Source: Gillisia sp. UBA3175
GTDB taxonomy: Bacteria; Bacteroidota; Bacteroidia; Flavobacteriales; Flavobacteriaceae
NCBI GenBank assembly: GCA_002364325.1
Contig: DEXV01000003.1
Coordinates: forward strand, 1,093,229-1,157,228
Length of the DNA: 64,000 nucleotides
Reading direction: 5' to 3'
The first letter of the stretch is position 1. Each line of letters opens with the position of its first letter. Position numbers and translations under genes: made by a program. Of the stretch, positions 59,048-64,000 are shown one piece after another. Under the pieces are notes generated by a model. The model saw only the letters and a program-made list of their open reading frames with translations. It was not told the DNA's origin and ran no database searches.

Positions 59048-61146
59048 ACTTCTATGGCTTCTAATTTTTGTTGATAATAATCGTACAGTGCATATTGAGA
59101 CCTAATGGCAGGAACTGCTTTTTTTCTGTACGCATTGTCCTGATTTGCACTTAAAACACGTGCTTTTACATTGTCCTTCCAACTTATCATAAAGGTTTCT
59201 AGAATCTCCTTTTTGATTTCTTCATCGTAGATTGGACAGGAAACTTCCACTCGAAAATCCATATTTCTGGACATCCAGTCGGCAGAAGAAATATAGATCT
59301 TGGGTTTTCCTGCATTTTCAAAAATAAAAACCCTTGGATGTTCTAAAAATTTATCTATAATACTAATAGCTTCAATATTGTCACTCATTCCAGGAACTCC
59401 TGGGATTAAAGAACATATACCTCTAACAATTAGCTTGATCTTTACACCTGCCCTACTAGCTTCATATAACTTATCTATTAAAGTATAGTCTGATAGGCTA
59501 TTTAATTTCAATTTTATACCACTAGCCTTGCCATCTTGAGCATTCTCAATTTCCGTAGTGATCAATTTTACTAACGCCATTTTAGTATAATGTGGAGAAA
59601 CCAGTAAATGCTTGTAGCGGCTTACTTTATAATTGATCTCGAAGAAATCGAATACCTTATTTAATTCTTTTAAAATATTTTGATCACCGGTGAACAAGGT
59701 ATAATCTGTATAAATCCTTGAAGTAGATTCGTTGAAATTTCCAGTACTTACAAATCCGTATTTATGAAGTTTTCCATCTTCTTCACGTTCGATAACACAG
59801 GTCTTACAGTGAACTTTTAATCCGGTAACACCAAAGATAAGGTTTACCCCTTCTTGTTGCATTTGTTCTGCATACTTAATGTTTGCAACTTCATCGAATC
59901 GCGCTCTAAGTTCAATTTGAACGGTTACTTTTTTACCATTTTTAACAGCATTAATTAGGGAGCTGGCAATGTGAGAAATTTTTGCTAGTCTATAAATGGT
60001 GATCTTTATAGTGCGCACTTTTGGATCCAAAGCTGCTTCCCTTAAAAACTTCACAACATAAGCAAAGGTTTGATAAGGAGCGTATAGCAAATAATCCTTT
60101 TTAGCGATCATCCCCAGTAAACTTCCTTGTAATACCAATCCTTTTATTGGTAAAGGTTCTATAGCCGGATATAACAATTTGTCATTTCCGAGATTTGGGA
60201 AATTCATATAATCCCTTCTGTTGTGATATCTTCCTCCTGGAATAATACTATCTGTAGAATCTATTCCCATTTTACCCATTAAGTACCCTAAGGTATCTTC
60301 AGCAATATTCATATCATAAACAAAGCGAACGGGGTCTCCTTTAATTCTATCCTTTACACTTAAGGAGATCTTTTCAATAAAACTCTTACTAAGATCACTA
60401 TCTATATCTAACTCTGCATCTCTAGTTATTTTAATCATATGTGCAGTCACACTTTCATATTCAAAAATATTGAAGATGGTTTTTAAGTTGAATCTTATAA
60501 GATCATCTAATAAAATTATATATGTTTTTCCATCCTCATCTGGTAATACCACAAACCGGTCTATGCTTCTAGGGATTTCTATAAGCACATACTTTTTATC
60601 TCTTACATGTCGATTAAGTAATTTTGAAATACCTTGTTGGGGGATCTCTTCTTTCATTACCATTTTTACTGCCAAATAAGCCGCACTATCCTTTAAACTT
60701 GGGATTTCTACCAGATCATTTAGAATAATAGTTACTAAAGCCGGACTAACCTTAGATAAAAAATAGTTCTTTATATATGCCTCCTGAGATTCGGATACCT
60801 GTTTTTCATTAATGATATAAATATCATGTTCTTTAAGTTGTTCCTGAATACTGTGCAGTACTTGTAAACTTTCAGATTGCTGTTCTATCACGATTTGTGT
60901 GATCTCTTCTAAAAGTTTACTCGCCTTAATTCCCCCTAAAATGCTCTTGGCGCTTTTTCCAGCCAGGTCTATACGTTTAATTGTGGCGTAACGTACTTTA
61001 AAGAATTCATCTAAATTATTAGAAAAGATCCCTAAGAAACGCAGTCTTTCTATAAGTGGAACAGATTCATCTTCTGCTTCCTGTAGGACACGAGCGTTAA
61101 ACTGAAGCCAACTAAGTTCCCTGTTAATGTATTGGTTATTACCCAT
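59044..61146 (-). CDS. ppk1: Polyphosphate kinase 1
   Basis: Makes inorganic polyphosphate from ATP. 700 residues, normal. NRELSWLQFNARVLQEAED near 7-25 is the signature opening; RARFDEVANIKYAEQMQQEG near 418-437 and GLKVHCKTCVIER near 443-455 hold the phosphorylated His of the first PLD-like motif, and FENAGKPKIYISSADWMSRN near 611-630 the second. Membrane-associated in the known family. It starts 5 nt after the SixA-like gene and overlaps ppx by 4 nt. Confidence 0.97.
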   Translation of the reverse strand: MGNNQYINRELSWLQFNARVLQEAEDESVPLIERLRFLGIFSNNLDEFFKVRYATIKRIDLAGKSAKSILGGIKASKLLEEITQIVIEQQSESLQVLHSIQEQLKEHDIYIINEKQVSESQEAYIKNYFLSKVSPALVTIILNDLVEIPSLKDSAAYLAVKMVMKEEIPQQGISKLLNRHVRDKKYVLIEIPRSIDRFVVLPDEDGKTYIILLDDLIRFNLKTIFNIFEYESVTAHMIKITRDAELDIDSDLSKSFIEKISLSVKDRIKGDPVRFVYDMNIAEDTLGYLMGKMGIDSTDSIIPGGRYHNRRDYMNFPNLGNDKLLYPAIEPLPIKGLVLQGSLLGMIAKKDYLLYAPYQTFAYVVKFLREAALDPKVRTIKITIYRLAKISHIASSLINAVKNGKKVTVQIELRARFDEVANIKYAEQMQQEGVNLIFGVTGLKVHCKTCVIEREEDGKLHKYGFVSTGNFNESTSRIYTDYTLFTGDQNILKELNKVFDFFEINYKVSRYKHLLVSPHYTKMALVKLITTEIENAQDGKASGIKLKLNSLSDYTLIDKLYEASRAGVKIKLIVRGICSLIPGVPGMSDNIEAISIIDKFLEHPRVFIFENAGKPKIYISSADWMSRNMDFRVEVSCPIYDEEIKKEILETFMISWKDNVKARVLSANQDNAYRKKAVPAIRSQYALYDYYQQKLEAIEV

Positions 61147-61151
61147 TAATA

Positions 61152-61637
61152 TTATCGTAAGTTTTTAGGAAATAAACTTAGTATAGTTTTTCCATTTTCA
61201 ATTTTTTCCCAACTATCCGTTTTAAAATCGAACATGGTAAGACCTGTTGTTGGTACATTATCTAAATAGGTATCACCTAATAAATTAACCAGATTAGTAG
61301 TTGCGGGATTATGCCCGAAGATCATTAAATTATCTATGCTATTATCACAATTCTTGATCTGATTAAAAAGATCGTTCACATTAAATGTATATAACGAGTT
61401 TATAACAATAAAATCTTCATCGGCAATGTTCAAGTTTCTTTTAAATATTTTAGCAGTTTCCAAGGCTCTAATCGCGGGACTAGACCAGATTAAAAGCGGC
61501 TTACTTAAAAAACTTTTAAAAGTTTTGGAAACCAATTCCCCATCGTTTTCACCCCGTTTCTGAAGAGGTCTTTTATCATCTGGTAAGTTTTCCTCCCATG
61601 AAGATTTTCCGTGTCTAACTAATGTTAACCTTTTCAT
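61152..61637 (-). CDS. Histidine phosphatase family protein (SixA-like)
   Basis: 161 residues. LTLVRHGKSSWEEN near 4-17 gives the catalytic RHG motif, SSPAIRALETAKIF near 57-70 the second Arg, and MIFGHNPATTNLVNLLGD near 109-126 the second His. SixA dephosphorylates phosphohistidine in E. coli; the operon with ppk1, ppx and pdxH suggests a phosphate-related role here. 2 nt after pdxH. Confidence 0.9.
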   Translation of the reverse strand: MKRLTLVRHGKSSWEENLPDDKRPLQKRGENDGELVSKTFKSFLSKPLLIWSSPAIRALETAKIFKRNLNIADEDFIVINSLYTFNVNDLFNQIKNCDNSIDNLMIFGHNPATTNLVNLLGDTYLDNVPTTGLTMFDFKTDSWEKIENGKTILSLFPKNLR

Positions 61638-61639
61638 AA

Positions 61640-62284
61640 CTATGGTGCTAAGCGTTTAAATGTCCAAATCCTTCTTTCTTCCGTATATAATATCCTGTCG
61701 TGTAATCTATTGCTTCTACCCTGCCAGAATTCAAAACTTATAGGTTTTACCAAAAATCCGCCCCAAAATTCGGGTTTGGGTATTTTTTTATCTTGAAATT
61801 CAAGTTCCAGTTCCTTCAAAGTTTTATCCAAAACTTCTCTTGATGCAATTTCTGAACTCTGGTGTGAGGTCCATGCACCCAACTGACTTCCTCGAGGACG
61901 TGAACTAAAATATTCTTTCGCTTTATCTTCTGAAGATTTCTCTGCTGTTCCTTTAATTATCACCTGTCTCTCCATTTCAGGCCAGAAAAAGGATAAGCAA
62001 ACCTTTGGATTCTCTACAATGGCTTTTGCCTTATCCGAACCAAAATTGGTGTAAAATATAAAGCCTTCAGTATTAAATTCTTTTAAAAGAACAATTCTGC
62101 TCTTAGGAAAACCATCAAGACCTATACTGGAAACATTCATCGCATTGACTTCCGAATTAGAACTGGAACCTTCCATTTCCTCAAACCAAGTTTTAAACTG
62201 AACAAATGGATCTTTTTCAAGATATTCCTCTAGTAACTCCATTTTGTTATAATTTCTGCGGTAATCAGATAAATTTTTACTCAT
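61640..62284 (-). CDS. pdxH: Pyridoxamine 5'-phosphate oxidase
   Basis: FMN enzyme that makes pyridoxal 5'-phosphate. 214 residues. KSRIVLLKEFNTEGFIFYTN near 61-80 FMN/PNP site, PRGSQLGAWTSHQSS near 129-143, and the C-terminal FWQGRSNRLHDRILY near 188-202 with WTFKRLAP at the end are PdxH hallmarks. First gene of the operon with sixA-like, ppk1 and ppx. It could feed the several PLP enzymes of the window. Confidence 0.96.
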   Translation of the reverse strand: MSKNLSDYRRNYNKMELLEEYLEKDPFVQFKTWFEEMEGSSSNSEVNAMNVSSIGLDGFPKSRIVLLKEFNTEGFIFYTNFGSDKAKAIVENPKVCLSFFWPEMERQVIIKGTAEKSSEDKAKEYFSSRPRGSQLGAWTSHQSSEIASREVLDKTLKELELEFQDKKIPKPEFWGGFLVKPISFEFWQGRSNRLHDRILYTEERRIWTFKRLAP

Positions 62285-62991
62285 CTATAAAGCTTTGCTG
62301 CAATTTACAAGATTTGAAGATAAATCATTGAAAAAGGCTAGATTAAAATCAAAGATAATTCATAGGATAAATCAACTTATACTGAACATTAGACAGACAT
62401 ACTAATGCATAATTTATTCAAATAATTTTGTGCTTATGAATTAAAAGATATTATTGATTCAATGCTAATAGTTGAATTTCAATAATTATAATATCTCTGC
62501 TTTCCAACTTAGAAAAAGCTAAAAAAGCAACATTAAAAAAAGTAAATTTTTATTTAATTTTTTACCCTAAAATAGGTGAAATCCCGTATTGAATATTTCG
62601 ATTTAAGGTAATTTAAATTAATTTATTACATTCGAAATGGGTGAAAACGAGCAGTTTACGCAATTAGTTTATGTACTTAATGCCATAAATCAGGTACTTA
62701 ATCTAAAATATTGGGGAATTATATTTTTAACAACATATTATAATAAATTTACTTCATATTAATACAAATTTCAAATTGCCTCAAATCGATTTGTAAAAGA
62801 TTCCCCCCACAAAATCTTCTGTATGATATAACATTTGTTCCGCCCCTAAAAGTGAACAAATTGTGATTAAGCCCCAAGCAAAATCACTCCATTTTATAAG
62901 TCAATTAATAATTATCAATTTTTGAAATCCCTGTATCCATGTTGGAACGGGTATCATAAATAAAATTAGTACTAATTCAAAAGTGTACATT
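62285..62991. other. AT-rich 0.7-kb spacer with several repeat-type regulatory candidates
   Basis: No gene seen. Structures: ATTATTGA (62450-62457) with TCAATAAT (62479-62486), a hairpin with an inner TTCAA/TTGAA; GTACTTAAT twice, at 62673-62681 and 62694-62702, 21 bases apart (two helical turns); a 12-bp perfect palindrome CAAATCGATTTG (62782-62793); and an 8-bp inverted repeat ATTTGTTC/GAACAAAT (62833-62840 and 62854-62861). It lies upstream of a large surface-protein gene, with the pdxH operon reading away. A weak -33/-7 pair (TTGG at 62942, TAAAATTA at 62961) could start that gene. Confidence 0.5.
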
Positions 62992-64000
62992 ATGGTTTGG
63001 AAAACTACTCTCGAAATTTGGGAATCTTTGCAAATAATTTCATCCAATTATTTCTCCAAAAATAAATCAATTGAAAGCTATTTAAGAATAGTATTCGTTT
63101 TGCTATTTGGGGTATTTTTTAATTCCGCCCTATTAGCACAAACAGCGCCAGTAATAGTTCCTAGTGGAGGTTTTGGAATTGATGGAAATTTAAAAGCCAA
63201 TTTAACAGTTTCCGGAATTGGAGACTGGATACCCGGTCCTGTGGGAACGGGAGGTTATGTACTTTCATCAGTTGGAGTTCCTTTAAACAGTTCTACTACT
63301 ACCCTTATTAGGGATGAATATAATAACGGGAATGATAATTCTTTTACACAAGGTGCGAAAACTGGACAGAATCCGGAGGATTGGACGTGGACAAAAGCTC
63401 CCGTTACTGGAAAGGGAGATATACATAATGCAATGTATCATCTAGGAAAAGATGCACAGAATAACGAATGGATAATTGTTGGAAGTGATCGCAGAGAAAC
63501 CACTGGAACTAGTTATATAGATTTTGGATTCTTTCAGAACACCCTTACTGCAGATGCAGATGGGGGATTTACTTCTGCTGGAACGCAAGGAGGAAGAACT
63601 GTAAATGATATTTTATTAACAATAGAATACCCTTCGGGAGGATCTGTGGCAAAAGTATTTTTCTATGTATGGACCGAATTTACAGATAGGAAAGGTGCCA
63701 AATTTTATGCGTACGAGTTAAAAGATATTTCAGGAACCAATATTGCTTTTGCACAATCTAATGCCACAACTGTAGATGTTCCTTTCGGAGCTTTCGGTTC
63801 CACTAATTATGGTATAAATCAATTTGTAGAGGCTGCCTTAAATTTAACCGAAATATTAGGAAGAGTAGATCCTTGTATTGGAGTAAGCATAAAAACCATT
63901 TTAATAAAGACTAAGAATTCAGATTCAGAAACAGCTGCTTTAAATGATTTTATAGACCCGATTCAGGTTAAATTATCTTTTGGAACTGCTACTATTAGTT
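62992..64000 (+). CDS. Large secreted surface protein, N-terminal part, 3' truncated by window
   Basis: The frame opens at ATG 62992 and stays open to the last base, 336 codons. The N-terminus is long (about 30 residues of charged/aromatic leader) before the hydrophobic stretch YLRIVFVLLFGVFFNSALLA and cleavage near AQTAPVI, an extended signal peptide. The mature part begins with PSGGFGIDGNLKANL and continues in a Gly/Ser/Thr/Asn-rich beta-type pattern (GDWIPGPVGTGGYVLSS; NDILLTIEYPSGGSVAKVFF). This start is typical of very long flavobacterial adhesin-like or T9SS-exported proteins. The C-terminal sorting domain would be outside the window, so T9SS export is only a guess. Confidence 0.75.
   Translation, partial: MVWKTTLEIWESLQIISSNYFSKNKSIESYLRIVFVLLFGVFFNSALLAQTAPVIVPSGGFGIDGNLKANLTVSGIGDWIPGPVGTGGYVLSSVGVPLNSSTTTLIRDEYNNGNDNSFTQGAKTGQNPEDWTWTKAPVTGKGDIHNAMYHLGKDAQNNEWIIVGSDRRETTGTSYIDFGFFQNTLTADADGGFTSAGTQGGRTVNDILLTIEYPSGGSVAKVFFYVWTEFTDRKGAKFYAYELKDISGTNIAFAQSNATTVDVPFGAFGSTNYGINQFVEAALNLTEILGRVDPCIGVSIKTILIKTKNSDSETAALNDFIDPIQVKLSFGTATIS

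Overview
The window is chromosomal DNA from a low-GC member of the Flavobacteriaceae (Bacteroidota), probably a marine genus near Gramella/Christiangramia, Salegentibacter or Zunongwangia; the genus cannot be fixed from sequence reading alone. The main pointers are PorX of the type IX secretion/gliding lineage, many lineage-restricted families (DUF4834, DUF3822, DUF2911, DUF4258, YfhO), a System II cytochrome c assembly fusion, a putative sulfonolipid gene pair, and repeated matches to the Bacteroidota -7 promoter element TAnnTTTG about 15-40 bases ahead of start codons. It is mostly core genome. I see no insertion sequence, phage, CRISPR array, tRNA or known defence system.

Layout. 1-5.6 kb: 3' end of porX, tsaE, a 48-codon secreted peptide overlapping a membrane-protein gene, ald, a DUF4258 gene, then divergent bcp and nth. 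5.7-11 kb: an ECF sigma factor with a 49-codon gene downstream, uvrA, and a secreted Tyr/Asn-rich protein. 11-16.5 kb: a surface-polysaccharide-type operon on the minus strand (DUF4834, YfhO, glycosyltransferase, flippase). 16.6-20.1 kb: an outer-membrane protein, then an alpha-oxoamine synthase and a cysteine-synthase-like enzyme that together look like capnine/sulfonolipid synthesis. 20.2-27 kb: S9 peptidase, ebfC, a peroxiredoxin-like protein, threonine aldolase, a large zinc metalloprotease. 27-33.4 kb: prfB with a programmed +1 frameshift, arsC-like, a CpxP-like small protein, a TonB-dependent receptor, a 58-codon membrane protein, fumC. 33.4-34 kb: a gene-free array of REP-like palindromic repeats. 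34-41.6 kb: ccsBA fusion, then a run of DUF2520 gene, kdsC, UbiA-type prenyltransferase, maf, lipoprotein and MscS-like genes. 41.7-47 kb: PIG-L deacetylase, a 35-codon membrane peptide, a sodium:solute symporter and a Gfo/Idh/MocA oxidoreductase in one tight operon. 47-52.7 kb: DUF2911, a photolyase trio, kdsB and a RecD-like helicase. 52.8-58.1 kb: a pseudopilin-like protein, DUF3822, rsmD, a STAS-like gene whose 3' end overlaps convergent rnpB, dnaX and miaE. 58.2-62.3 kb: pdxH-sixA-like-ppk1-ppx polyphosphate operon. 62.3-64 kb: a 0.7-kb AT-rich spacer and the start of a large secreted surface protein cut by the window edge.

Functional themes are envelope construction (KDO via kdsC/kdsB, polysaccharide export, sulfonolipid, secretion), DNA repair (nth, uvrA, photolyase, RecD-like helicase), translation and RNA maturation (tsaE, prfB, rsmD, miaE, rnpB), and phosphate storage. 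The least described material is a set of very short genes (48, 49, 58 and 35 codons), the dispersed palindromic repeats, and proteins that lack a familiar catalytic or metal site (Nth without its iron-sulfur cysteines, DnaX without its zinc module, a photolyase-linked SDR without the active-site tyrosine). I did not find a clear new multi-gene system. The best candidates for undescribed biology are the symporter-coupled micropeptide and the sigma-factor-linked 49-residue protein.
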